Source: Blastomussa wellsi
Lineage: Eukaryota; Cnidaria; Anthozoa; Scleractinia; Plerogyridae
Length of the DNA stretch: 64,000 bases
Direction: 5' to 3'
Assembly (NCBI GenBank): GCA_947652115.1
Contig: OX393562.1
Location: 4,354,830-4,418,829 of the forward strand
Position numbers and translations under genes: made by a program. Of this stretch, positions 26,224-39,900 are shown one piece after another; within the stretch, counting starts at the first letter, position 1; the number at the start of each line of letters is the position of its first letter. A model generated the notes under the pieces. That model was not told the origin of the DNA, ran no database searches, and saw only the letters and a list, made by a program, of their open reading frames with translations.

Positions 26224-29200
26224 AGATTTTGCATAACCAAGATATTGCATAACCAAGATCATGCATAACCTAGATCTTGCATAACCAAGATCTTGCATAA
26301 CCAAGATCTTGCATAACCAAGATCTTGCCTAACCAAGATCTTGCATAACCAAGATCTTGCATAACCAAGATCTTGCATAACCAAGATCATGCATAACCAA
26401 GATCTTGCATAACCAAGTTTTTGCATAACCAAGATCTTGCATAACCAAGATCTTGCCTAACCAAGAACTTGCCTAACCAAAATCTTGCATAACTAAGATC
26501 TTGCATAACCAAGATCTTGTCTAACCAAGATCTTGCATAAGCAAGATCGTCCCTAACAAAGGTCTTCCACAACCAAGATCATGCATAACCAAGATCTTGC
26601 CTAAGCAAGAACTTGTCTAACCAAGATCTTGCATAACAAAGATCTTGCATAACTAAGATCTTGCCTAACCAAGATCTTGCATAACCAAGATCTTCCCTAA
26701 CCAAGATCTTGCATAACCAAGATCATGCATAACCAAGATCTTGCATAACCAAGTTCTTGCATAACCAAGATCTTGCATAACCAAGATCTTGCTTTACCAA
26801 GATCATGCATAACCAAGATCTTGCATAACCAACATCTTGCATAACCATCATCTTGCATAACCAAGATCTTGCATAACCAAGATCTTGCATAACCAAGATC
26901 TTCCCTAACCAAGATCTTGCCTAACCAAGATCTTGCATAACCAAGATCATGCATAACCATGATCTTGCATAACCAAGTTCTTGCATAACCAAGATCTTGC
27001 ACAACCAAGATCTTGCCTAACCAAGATCTTGCATAACCAAGATCTTGCATAACCAAGATCATGCATAACCAAGATCTTGCATAACCAAGTTCTTGCATAA
27101 CCAAGATCTTGCATAACCAAGATCTTGCCTAACTAAGAACTTGCCTAACCAAGATCTTGCATAACAAAGATCTTGCATAACCAAGATCTTGCCTAACCAA
27201 GATCTTGCATAACCAAGATCTTCCCTAACCAAGATCTTGCATAACCAAGATCATGCATAACCAAGATCTTGCCTAACCAAGAACTTGCCTAACTAAGATC
27301 TTCCATAACAAAGATCTTGCATAACCAAGATCTTGCCTAACCAAGAACTTATATAACCAAGATCTTCTCTTACCAAGAACTTGCCTAACCAAGATCTTGC
27401 ATAACAAAGATCTTGCATAACCAAGATCTTGCCTAACCAAGATCTTTCATAACCAAGATCTTCCCTTACCAAGATCTTGCATAACCAAGATCATGCATAA
27501 CCAAGTTCTTCCATAACCAAGATCTTGCATAACCAAGATCTTGCCTAACCAAGATATTGCATAACCAAGATATTGCATAACCAAGATCTTGCCTAACCAA
27601 GATCTTGCATAACCAAGATCATGCATAACCAAGATCTTGCATAACCAAGTTCTTGCATAACCAAGATCTTGCACAACCAAGATCTTGCCTAACCAAGATC
27701 TTGCATAACCAAGGTCTTGCCTAACCAAGATCTTGCCTAACCAAGATCTTGCATAACCAAGATCTTCCATAACCAAGATCTTGCATAACCAAGATCTTCC
27801 CTTACCAAGATCTTGCATAACCAAGATCATGCATAACCAAGATCTTGCATAACCAAGTTCTTACATAACCAAGATCTTGCATAACCAAGATCTTGCCTAA
27901 CCAAGATATTGCATAACCAAGATATTGCATAACCAAGATCTTGCCTAACCAAGATCTTGCATAACCAAGATCATGCATAACCAAGATCTTGCATAACCAA
28001 GATCTTGCATAACCAAGATCATGCATAACCAAGATTTTGCCTAACCAAGAACTTGCCTAACCAAGATCTTGCCTAACAAAGATATTGCATAACCAAGATC
28101 TTGCCTAACCAAGATCTTGCATAACCAACATCTTCCCTAACCAAGATCTTGATTAACCAAGATCATGCATAACCAAGATCTTGCGTAACCAAGTTCTTGC
28201 ATAACCAAGATCTTGTAACACCAAGTTCTTGCATAACCAAGATCTTGCCTAACCAAGATCTTGCATAACCAAGATCTTGCATAACAAAGATCAAGCATAA
28301 CCAAGATCTTGCATAACCAAGATCTTGCATAACCAAGATCTTGCATAACCAAGATCTTGCCTAACCAAGATCTTGCATAACCAAGATCTTGCATAACCAA
28401 GATCTTGTCTAACCAAGATCTTTCTTAACCAAGATCATGCATAACCAAGATCTTGCCTAACCAAGATCTTCCCTAACCAAGATCTTGCATAACCAAGATC
28501 ATGCCTAACCAAGATCTTGCATAACCAAGTTCTTGCCTAACCTAGATCTTGCATAACCAAGATCGTGCATAACCAAAATCTTGCATAACCAAGATCTTCC
28601 CTAACCAAGATCTTGCCTAACCAAGATCTTGACTAACCAAGATCTTGCATAACCAAGATCTTGCATAACCAAGATCATGCATAGCCAAGGCCTTCCATTA
28701 CCAAAATCATGCATAACCAAGTTCTTGCATAACTAAGATCTTGCATAACCAAGATCTTGCTTTACCAAGATCATGTATAACCAAGATCTTGCATAACCAA
28801 GATCTTGCATAAACAGTATCTTGCATAACCAAGATCTTGCATATCCAAGATCTTGCATAACCAAGATCTTGCCTAACCAAGATCTTGCCTAACCAAGATC
28901 TTGCATAACCAAGATCTTGCATAACCAAGATCATGCATAACCAAGATCTTGCATAACGAAGTTCTTGCATAACCAAGATCTTGCATAACCAAGATCTTGC
29001 CTAACCAAGAACTTGCATAACCAAGATCTTCCCTAACCAAGATCTTGAATAACCAAGATCATGCATAACCAAGATCTTGCATAACCAAATTCTTGCATAA
29101 CCAAGATATTCCATAACCAAGATCTTGCCTAACCAAGATCTTGCATAACCAAGATCTTGCATAACCAAGATCTTGCATAACCAAGTTCTTGCATAACCAA

Positions 29201-32200
29201 GATCTTGCACAACCAAGATCTTGCCTAACCAAGATCTTGCATAACCAAGATCTTGCATAACCAAGATCATGCATAACCAAGATCTTGCATAACCAAGTTC
29301 TTGCATAACCAAGATCTTGCATAACCAAGATCTTGCCTAACTAAGAACTTGCCTAACCAAGATCTTGCATAACAAAGATCTTGCATAACCAAGATCTTGC
29401 CTAACCAAGATCTTGCATAACCAAGATCTTCCCTAACCAAGATCTTGCATAACCAAGATCATGCATAACCAAGATCTTGCCTAACCAGGAACTTGCCTAA
29501 CCAAGATCTTCCATAACAAAGATCTTGCATAACCAAGATCTTGCCTAACCAAGAACTTATATAACCAAGATCTTCCCTTACCAAGAACTTGCCTAACCAA
29601 GATCTTGCATAACAAAGATCTTGCATAACCAAGATCTTGCCTAACCAAGATCTTGCATAACCAAGATCTTCCCTTACCAAGATCTTGCATAACCAAGATC
29701 ATGCATAACCAAGATCTTGCATAACCAAGTTCTTCCATAACCAAGATCTTGCATAACCAAGATCTTGCCTAACCAAGATATTGCATAACCAAGATATTGC
29801 ATAACCAAGATCTTGCCTAACCAAGATCTTGCATAACCAAGATCATGCATAACCAAGATCTTGCATAACCAAGATCTTGCATAACCAAGATCATGCATAA
29901 CCAAGATTTTGCCTAACCAAGAACTTGCCTAACCAAGATCTTGCCTAACAAAGATATTGCATAACCAAGATCTTGCCTAACCAAGATCTTGCATAACCAA
30001 TATCTTCCCTAACCAAGATCTTGAATAACCAAGATCATGCATAACCAAGTTCTTGCATAACCAAGATCTTGTAACACCAAGTTCTTGCATAACCAACATC
30101 TTGCCTAACCAAGATCTTGCATAACCAAGATCTTGCATAACAAAGATCAAGCATAACCAAGATCTTGCATAACCAAGATCTTGCATAACCAAGATCTTGC
30201 ATAACCAAGATCTTGCCTAACCAAGATCTTGCATAACCAAGATCTTGCATAACCAAGATCTTGTCTAACCTAGATCTTGCATAACCAAGATCATGCATAA
30301 CCAAAATCTTGCATAACCAAGATCTTCCCTAACCAAGATCTTGCCTAACCAAAATCTTGACTAACCAAGATCTTGCATAACCAAGATCTTGCATAACCAA
30401 GATCATGCATAGCCAAGGCCTTCCATTACCAAAATCATGCATAACCAAGTTCTTGCATAACCAAGATCTTGCATAACCAAGATCTTGCTTTACCAAGATC
30501 ATGCATAACCAAGATCTTGCATAACCAAGATCTTGCATAAACAATATCTTGCATAACCAAGATCTTGCATATCCAAGATCTTGCATAACCAAGATCTTGC
30601 CTAACCAAGATCTTGCCTAACCAAGATCTTGCATAACCAAGATCTTGCATAACCAAGATCATGCATAACCAAGATCTTGCATAACCAAGTTCTTGCATAA
30701 CCAAGATCTTGCATAACCAAGATCTTGCCTAACCAAGAACTTGCATAACCAAGATCTTCCCTAACCAAGATCTTGCATAACCAAGATCATGCATAACCAA
30801 GATCTTGCATAACCAAATTCTTGCATAACCAAGATATTCCATAACCAAGATCTTGCCTAACCAAGATCTTGCATAACCAAGATCTTCCCTAACCAAGATC
30901 TTGAATAACCAAGATCATGCATAACCAAGATCTTGCATAACCAAGTTCTTGCATAACCAAGATCTTGCATAACCAAGATCTTGCCTAACCAAGATCTTGC
31001 CTAACCAATATCTTGCATAACCAAGATCTTGCATAACCAAGATCATGCATAACCAAGATCTTGCATAACCAAGTTCTTGCATAACCTAGATCTTGCATAA
31101 CCAAGATCTTGCCAAACCAAGAACTTGCCTAACCAAGATCTTGCATAACCAAGATCTTGCATAACCAAGATCTTGCCTAACCAAGATCTTGCATAACAAA
31201 GATCTTGCCTAAACAAGATCTTGCATAACCAAGATCCTCCCTAACAAAGATCTTGCATAACCAAGATCATGCATAACCAAGATCTTGCATAACCAAGTTC
31301 TTGCATAACCAAGATCTTGCATAACCAAGATCATGCATAACCAAGATCTTGCAAAACCAAGATCTTGCCTAACCAAGAACTTGCCTAACCAAGATCTTGC
31401 ATAACCAAGATCTTGCATAACCAAGATCTTGCATAGCAAAGATCTTCCCTAACCAAGATCTTGCATAACCAAGATCATGCATAACCAAGATTTTGCCTAA
31501 CCAAGATCTTGCATAACCAAGATCTTGCATAACCAAGATCTTGCATAGCCAAGATCTTCCCTAACCAAGATCTTGCATAACCAAGATCTTTCCTAACCAA
31601 GATCTTGCCTAACCAAGATCTTGCATAACCAAGATCTTGCATAACCAAGATCATGCATAACCAAGATCTTGCATAACCAAGTTCTTGCATAACCAGAATC
31701 TTGCATAACCAAGATCTTGCCTAACCAAGATATCGCATAATTAAGATCTTGCCTAACCAGGATCTTGCCTAACCAAGATATTGCATAACCAAGATATTGC
31801 ATAACCAAGATCATGAATAACCAAGATCTTGCATAACCAAGATCTTGCATAACCAAGATCTTGCATAACCAAGATCTTGCCTAACCAAGATCTTGCATAA
31901 CCAAGATCTTGCCTAACCAAGATCTTGCCTAACCAAGACCTTGCATAACCAAGATCTTGCATAACCAAGATCTTGCATAACCAAGATCATGCATAACCAA
32001 GATCTTGCATAACCAAGTTCTTGCATAACCAAGATCTTGCATAACCAAGATCTTGCCTAACCAAGTACTTGCCTAACCAAAATCTTGCATAACTAAGATC
32101 TTGCATAACCAAGATCTTGCCTAACCAAGATCTTGCATAAGCAAGATCTTCCCTAACAAAGGTCTTGCATAACCAGGATCATGCATAACCAAGATCTTGC

Positions 32201-33115
32201 CTAAGCAAGAACTTGTCTAACCAAGATCTTGCATAACAAAGATCTTGCATAACCAAGATCTTGCCTAACCAAGATCTTGCATAACCAAGATCTTCCCTAA
32301 CCAAGATCTTGCATAACCAAGATCATGCATAACCAAGATATTGCATAACCAAGTTCTTGCATAACCAAGATCTTGCATAACCAAGGTCTTGCCTAACCAT
32401 GATCTTGCATAACCAAGATCTTGCATAACCAAGATCTTGCCTAACCAAGATCTTGCCTAACCAAGATCTTGCATAACCAAGATCTTCCCTAACCAAGATC
32501 ATGCATAACCAAGATCTTGCATAACCAAGTTCTTGCATAACCAAGATCTTGCCTAACCAAGATATTGCATAACCAAGATTTTGCCTAACCAAGATATTGC
32601 ATAACCAAATTATTGCATAACCAAGATCTTGCCTAACCAAGATCTTGCATAAGCAAGATCTTCCGTAACCAAGATCTTGCATAACCAAGATCTTGCATAA
32701 CCAAGTTCTTGCATAACCAAGATCTTGGATAACAAAGATCTTGCCTAACCAAGAGCTTGCATAACCAAGATCTTGCATAACCAAGATCTTGCCTAACCAA
32801 GATCTTGCCTAACCAAGATCTTGCCTAACCAATATCTTGCCTAACCAAGATCTTGCATAACCAAGATCTTGCATAACCAAGATCATGCATAAACAAGATC
32901 TTGCATAACCAAGTTCTTGCATAAGCAAGATCTTGCATAACCAAGAACTTGCCTAACCAAGATCTTCAATAACCAAGATCTTGCATAACCAAGACCTTGC
33001 CTAACCAAGATCTTGCATAACCAAGATCATGCATAACCAAGATCTTGCGTAACCAAGAACTTGCCTAACAAAGATCTTGCATAACCAAGACCATGCATAA
33101 CCAAGATCTTGCATA
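26224..33115. repeat. 7,072-bp HOR, copy A2
   Basis: A direct tandem copy of A1. AAGGCCTTCCATTACC lies at 28688 and 30416 and AGATATCGC at 31728, each exactly 7,072 bp from its partner. Near 32.94 kb one 16-bp unit is missing relative to A1, after which the offset is 7,056. Private changes include ACAGTATC near 28815, AAGTACTTGCC near 32066 and ACCATGATC near 32398. Downstream sequence (33.0-34.24 kb) is shared with 43.46-44.62 kb rather than with A1, so the third copy resembles A2 plus its right flank. Confidence 0.92.
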
Positions 33116-34362
33116 ACCAAGTTCTTGCATAACCAAGAACTTGCCTAACCAAGATCTTGCATAACCAAGATCTTGCATAACCAAGATCTTGCCTAACCAA
33201 GATCTTGCATAACCAAGATCTTGCATAACCAAGATCATGCATAACCAAGATCTTGCATAACCAAGTTCTTGCATAACCAAGATCTTGCCTAACCAAGATA
33301 TTGCATAACCAAGTTCTTGCATAACCAAGATCTTGCATAACCAAGATCTTGCCTAAACAAGAACTTGCCTAACCAAGATCTTGCATAACCAAGATCTTGC
33401 ATAACCAAGATCTTGCCTAACCAAGATCTTGCATAACCAAGATCTTCCCTAACCAAGATCTTGCATAACAAAGATCATGCATAACCAAGATCTTGCATAA
33501 CCAAGTTCTTGCATAACCAAGATCTTGCATAACCAAGATCTTGCCTAACCAACATCTTGCCTAACCAAGATCTTGCATAACCAAGATCTTGCATAACCAA
33601 GATCATGCATAACCAAGATCTTGCCTAACCAACATCTTGCCTAACCAAGATCTTCCCTAACCAAGATCTTGCATAACCAAGATCATGCATAAGCAAGATC
33701 TTGCATAACAAAGTTCTTGCCTAACCAAGAACTTGCCTAACCAAGAACTTGCCTAACCAAGATCTTGCATAACAAAGATCTTGCATAACCAAGATCTTGC
33801 CTAACCAAGATCTTATATAACCAAGATCTTCCCTTACCAAGAACTTGCCTAACCAAGATCTTTTATAACAAAGATCTTGCATAACCAAGATCTTGCCTAA
33901 CCAAGATCTTGCTTAACCAAGATCTTTCCTTACCAAGATCTTGCATAACTAAGATCATGCATAACCAAGATCTCGCATAACCAAGTTCTTGCATAACCAA
34001 GATCTTGCATAACCAAGATCTTGCCTAACCAAGATATTGCATAACCAAGATATTGCATAACCAAGATCTTGCATAACCAAGATCTTCCATAAGCAAGATC
34101 TTCCCCAACCAAGATCTTGCATAACCAAGATCATGCATAACCAAGATCTTGCATAACCAAGTTCTTGCATAACCAAGATCTTGCATAACCAAGATCTTGC
34201 CTAGCCAAGATCTTGCATAACCAAGATCTTGCATAACCAAGATCTTGCCTAACCAAGATCTTGCCTAACCAAGATCTTGCATAACCAAGATCTTGCATAA
34301 CCAAGATATTGCCTAACCAAGATATTGCATAACCAAGATATTGCCTAACCAAGATCTTGCAT
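33116..34362. repeat. Array segment linking A2 to the second block B
   Basis: No gene is seen. Variant order matches 43.5-44.6 kb (offset 10,431, then 10,383 after a three-unit change) and, more distantly, 1.6-2.5 kb, including GATCTTATATAACC near 33810 and CTTCCCCAACC near 34095. A run of ATTGCC-type units near 34310-34350 marks the right end, where block B restarts. Confidence 0.75.
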
Positions 34363-36990
34363 AACCAAGATCTTCCCTTACCAAGATCTTGCATAACCAA
34401 GATCTTGCCTAACCAAGAACTTATATAACCAAGATCTTCCCTTACCAAGAACTTGCTTAACCAAGATCTTGCATAACAAAGATCTTGCATAACCAAGATC
34501 TTGCCTAACCAAGATCTTGCATAACCAAGATCTTCCCCTACCAAGATCTTGCATAACCAAGATCATGCATAACCAAGATCTTGCATAACCAAGTTCTTCC
34601 ATAACCAAGATCTTGCATAACCAAGATCTTGCATAACCAAGATATTGCATAACCAAGATATTGCATAAGCAAGATCTTCCCTAACCAAGATCTTGCATAA
34701 CCAAGATCATGCATAACCAAGATCTTGCATAACCAAGTTCTTGCATAACCAAGATTTTGCACAACCAAGATCTTGCCTAACCAAGATCTTGCATAACCAA
34801 GATCTTGCCTAACCAAGATCTTGCCTAACCAAGATCTTGCATAACCAAGATCTTCCATAACCAAGATCATGCATAACCAAGATCTTGCATAACCAAGATC
34901 TTGCATAACCAAGATCTTGCCTAACCAAGATCTTGCATAACCAAGATCTTGCATAACCAAGATCTTGCCTAACCAAGATCTTGCCTAACCAAGATCTTGC
35001 ATAACCAAGATCTTGCATAACAAAGATCAAGCATAACCAAGATCTTGCATAACCAAGATCTTGCATAACCAAGATCTTGCATAACCAAGATCTTGCCTAA
35101 CCAAGATCTTGCATAACCAAGATCTTGCATAATTAAGATCTTGTCTAACCAAGATCTTTCTTAACCAACATCATGCATAACCAAGATCTTGCCTAACCAA
35201 GATCTTCCCTAACCAAGATCTTGCATAACCAAGATCATGCCTAACCAAGATCTTGCATAACCAAGTTCTTGCCTAACCTAGATCTTGCATAACCAAGATC
35301 ATGCATAACCAAAATCTTGCATAACCAAGATCTTCAATAACCAAGATCTTGCCTAACCAAGATCTTGACTAACCAAGATCTTGCATAACCAAGATCTTGC
35401 ATAACCAAGATCATGCATAGCCAAGTTCTTGCATTACCAAAATCATGCATAACCAAGTTCTTGCATAACCAAGATCTTGCATAACCAAGATCTTGCTTTA
35501 CCAAGATCATGCATAACCAAGATCTTGCATAACCAAGATCTTGCATAAACAATATCTTGCATAACCAAGATCTTGCATATCCAAGATCTTGCATAACCAA
35601 GATCTTGCCTAACCAAGATCTTGCATAACCAAGATCTTGCATAACCAAGATCTTGCATAACCAAGATCATGCATAACCAAGATCTTGCATAACCAAGTTC
35701 TTGCATAACCAAGATCTTGCATAACCAAGATCTTGCCTAACCAAGAACTTGCATAACCAAGATCTTCCCTAACCAAGATCTTGAATAACCAAGATCATGC
35801 ATAACCAAGATCTTGCATAACCAAGTTCTTGCATAACCAAGATATTGCATAACCAAGATCTTGCCTAACCAAGATCTTACATAACCAAGATCTTCCCTAA
35901 CCAAGACCTTCTATAACCAAGATCCTGCATAACCAAGTTCTTCCATAACCAAGATCTTCCATAACCAAGATCTTGCATAACCAAGATCTTGCATAACAAG
36001 GATATTGCATAACAAAGATCTTGCCTAACCAAGAACTTGCCTAACCAAGATCTTGCATAACCAAGATCTTGCATAACCAAGATCTTCCATAACCAAGATC
36101 TTGCATAACCAAGATCTTGCATAACCAAGATCTTGCATAACCAAGATCTTGCCTAACCAAGAACTTGCCTAACCAAGATCTTGCATAACCAAGATCTTCC
36201 ATAACCAAGATCTTGCCTAACCAAGATCTTGCATAACCAAGATCTTGCCTAACCAAGATCTTGCATAAGCAAGATCTTCCGTAACCAAGTTCTTGCATAA
36301 CCAAGATCATGCATAACCAAGATCTTGCAAAACCAAGTTATGCATAACCAAGATCTTGCATAACCAAGATCTTGCCTAACCAAGAGCTTCCATAACCAAG
36401 ATCTTGCATAACCAAGATCTTGCCTAACCAAGATCTTGCCTAACCAAGATCATGCATAACCAAGATCTTGCATAACCAAGTTCTTGCATAACCAAGATCT
36501 TGCCTAACCAAGAACTTGCCTAACCAAGATCTTTTATAACCAAGATCATGCATAACCAAGATCTTGTAAACCCAAGTTCTTGCATAACCAAGATCTTGCA
36601 TAACCAAGATCTTGCCTAACCAAGATCTTGCATAACCAAGATCTTGCATAACCAAGTTCTTGCATAACCAAGATCTTGCATAACCAAGATCTTGCCTAAC
36701 CAAGATCTTGCCTAACCAAGATCTTGCATAACCAAGATCTTGCATAACCAAGATCTTGCATAACCAAGTTCTTGCATAACCAAGATCTTGCATAACCAAG
36801 ATCTTGCCTAACCAAGATCTTGCCTAACCAAGATCTTGCATAACCAAGAACTTGCATAACCAAGATCATGCATAACCAAGATCTTGCATAACCAAGTTCT
36901 TGCATAACCAAGATCTTGCATAACCAAGATCTTGCCTAACCAAGATATTGGATAATTAAGATTTTGCCTAACAAGGATCTTGCCTAACCA
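34363..36990. repeat. 2.6-kb block B, second copy
   Basis: Matches 16540-19151 at 17,823-17,839 bp. It includes the 15-bp unit at 36336 and the rare words around 35.9-36.6 kb. Differences are few, for example CATAATTAAG near 35128 in this copy only, and a CATAAGCAAG unit near 36265 with no counterpart (the one-unit insertion that changes the offset). It is followed by a third 7-kb copy just as block B at 16.5 kb is followed by A1, so the duplicated segment was at least B plus the 7-kb block. Confidence 0.85.
36336..36350. repeat. 15-bp unit, duplicate of the one at 18497
   Basis: Same 15-base unit AGTTATGCATAACCA in the same context. The unit start phase moves from 0 to 15 modulo 16. The 17,839-bp distance is 1,115 units less one base. 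Confidence 0.95.
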
Positions 36991-39900
36991 AGATTTTGCA
37001 TAACCAAGATATTGCATAACCAAGATCATGCATAACCAAGATCTTGCATAACCAAGATCTTGCATAACCAAGATCTTGCATAACCAAGATCTTGCCTAAC
37101 CAAGATCTTGCATAACCAAGATCTTGCATAACCAAGATCTTGCATAACCAAGATCATGCATAACCAAGATCTTGCATAACCAAGTTTTTGCATAACCAAG
37201 ATCTTGCATAACCAAGATCTTGCCTAACCAAGAACTTGCCTAACCAAAATCTTGCATAACTAAGATCTTGCATAACCAAGATCTTGTCTAACCAAGATCT
37301 TGCATAAGCAAGATCGTCCCTAACAAAGGTCTTCCACAACCAAGATCATGCATAACCAAGATCTTGCCTAAGCAAGAACTTGTCTAACCAAGATCTTGCA
37401 TAACAAAGATCTTGCATAACTAAGATCTTGCCTAACCAAGATCTTGCATAACCAAGATCTTCCCTAACCAAGATCTTGCATAACCAAGATCATGCATAAC
37501 CAAGATCTTGCATAACCAAGTTCTTGCATAACCAAGATCTTGCATAACCAAGATCTTGCTTTACCAAGATCATGCATAACCAAGATCTTGCATAACCAAC
37601 ATCTTGCATAACCAACATCTTGCATAACCAAGATCTTGCATAACCAAGATCTTGCATAACCAAGATCTTCCCTAACCAAGATCTTGCCTAACCAAGATCT
37701 TGCATAACCAAGATCATGCATAACCATGATCTTGCATAACCAAGTTCTTGCATAACCAAGATCTTGCACAACCAAGATCTTGCCTAACCAAGATCTTGCA
37801 TAACCAAGATCTTGCATAACCAAGATCATGCATAACCAAGATCTTGCATAACCAAGATCTTGCCTAACCAAGATCTTGCATAACCAAGATCATGCATAAC
37901 CAAGATCTTGCATAACCAAGTTCTTGCATAACCAAGATCTTGCACAACCAAGATCTTGCCTAACCAAGATCTTGCATAACCAAGGTCTTGCCTAACCAAG
38001 ATCTTGCCTAACCAAGATCTTGCATAACCAAGATCTTCCATAACCAAGATCTTGCATAACCAAGATCTTCCCTTACCAAGATCTTGCATAACCAAGATCA
38101 TGCATAACCAAGATCTTGCATAACCAAGTTCTTACATAACCAAGATCTTGCATAACCAAGATCTTGCCTAACCAAGATATTGCATAACCAAGATATTGCA
38201 TAACCAAGATCTTGCCTAACCAAGATCTTGCATAACCAAGATCATGCATAACCAAGATCTTGCATAACCAAGATCTTGCATAACCAAGATCATGCATAAC
38301 CAAGATTTTGCCTAACCAAGAACTTGCCTAACCAAGATCTTGCCTAACAAAGATATTGCATAACCAAGATCTTGCCTAACCAAGATCTTGCATAACCAAG
38401 ATCTTCCCTAACCAAGATCTTGATAAACCAAGATCATGCATAACCAAGATCTTGCATAACCAAGTTCTTGCATAACCAAGATCTTGTAACACCAAGTTCT
38501 TGCATAACCAAGATCTTGCCTAACCAAGATCTTGCATAACCAAGATCTTGCATAACAAAGATCAAGCATAACCAAGATCTTGCATAACCAAGATCTTGCA
38601 TAACCAAGATCTTGCATAACCAAGATCTTGCCTAACCAAGATCATGCATAACCAAGATCTTGCATAACCAAGATCTTGTCTAACCAAGATCTTTCTTAAC
38701 CAAGATCATGCATAACCAAGATCTTGCCTAACCAAGATCTTCCCTAACCAAGATCTTGCATAACCAAGATCATGCCTAACCAAGATCTTGCATAACCAAG
38801 TTCTTGCCTAACCTAGATCTTGCATAACCAAGATCGTGCATAACCAAAATCTTGCATAACCAAGATCTTCCCTAACCAAGATCTTGCCTAACCAAGATCT
38901 TGACTAGCCAAGATCTTGCATAACCAAGATCTTGCATAACCAAGATCATGCATAGCCAAGGCCTTCCATTACCAAAATCATGCATAACCAAGTTCTTGCA
39001 TAACCAAGATCTTGCATAACCAAGATCTTGCTTTACCAAGATCATGTATAACCAAGATCTTGCATAACCAAGATCTTGCATAAACAATATCTTGCATAAC
39101 CAAGATCTTGCATATCCAAGATCTTGCATAACCAAGATCTTGCCTAACCAAGATCTTGCCTAACCAAGATCTTGCATAACCAAGATCTTGCATAACCAAG
39201 ATCATGCATAACCAAGATCTTGCATAACCAAGTTCTTGCATAACCAAGATCTTGCATAACCAAGATCTTGCCTAACCAAGAACTTGCATAACCAAGATCT
39301 TCCCTAACCAAGATCTTGAATAACCAAGATCATGCATAACCAAGATCTTGCATAACCAAATTCTTGCATAACCAAGATATTCCATAACCAAGATCTTGCC
39401 TAACCAAGATCTTGCATAACCAAGATCTTGCATAACCAAGATCTTGCATAACCAAGTTCTTGCATAACCAAGATCTTGCACAACCAAGATCTTGCCTAAC
39501 CAAGATCTTGCATAACCAAGATCTTGCATAACCAAGATCATGCATAACCAAGATCTTGCATAACCAAGTTCTTGCATAACCAAGATCTTGCATAACCAAG
39601 ATCTTGCCTAACTAAGAACTTGCCTAACCAAGATCTTGCATAACAAAGATCTTGCATAACCAAGATCTTGCCTAACCAAGATCTTGCATAACCAAGATCT
39701 TCCCTAACCAAGATCTTGCATAACCAAGATCATGCATAACCAAGATCTTGCCTACCCAGGAACTTGCCTAACCAAGATCTTCCATAACAAAGATCTTGCA
39801 TAACCAAGATCTTGCCTAACCAAGAACTTATATAACCAAGATCTTCCCTTACCAAGAACTTGCCTAACCAAGATCTTGCATAACAAAGATCTTGCATAAC

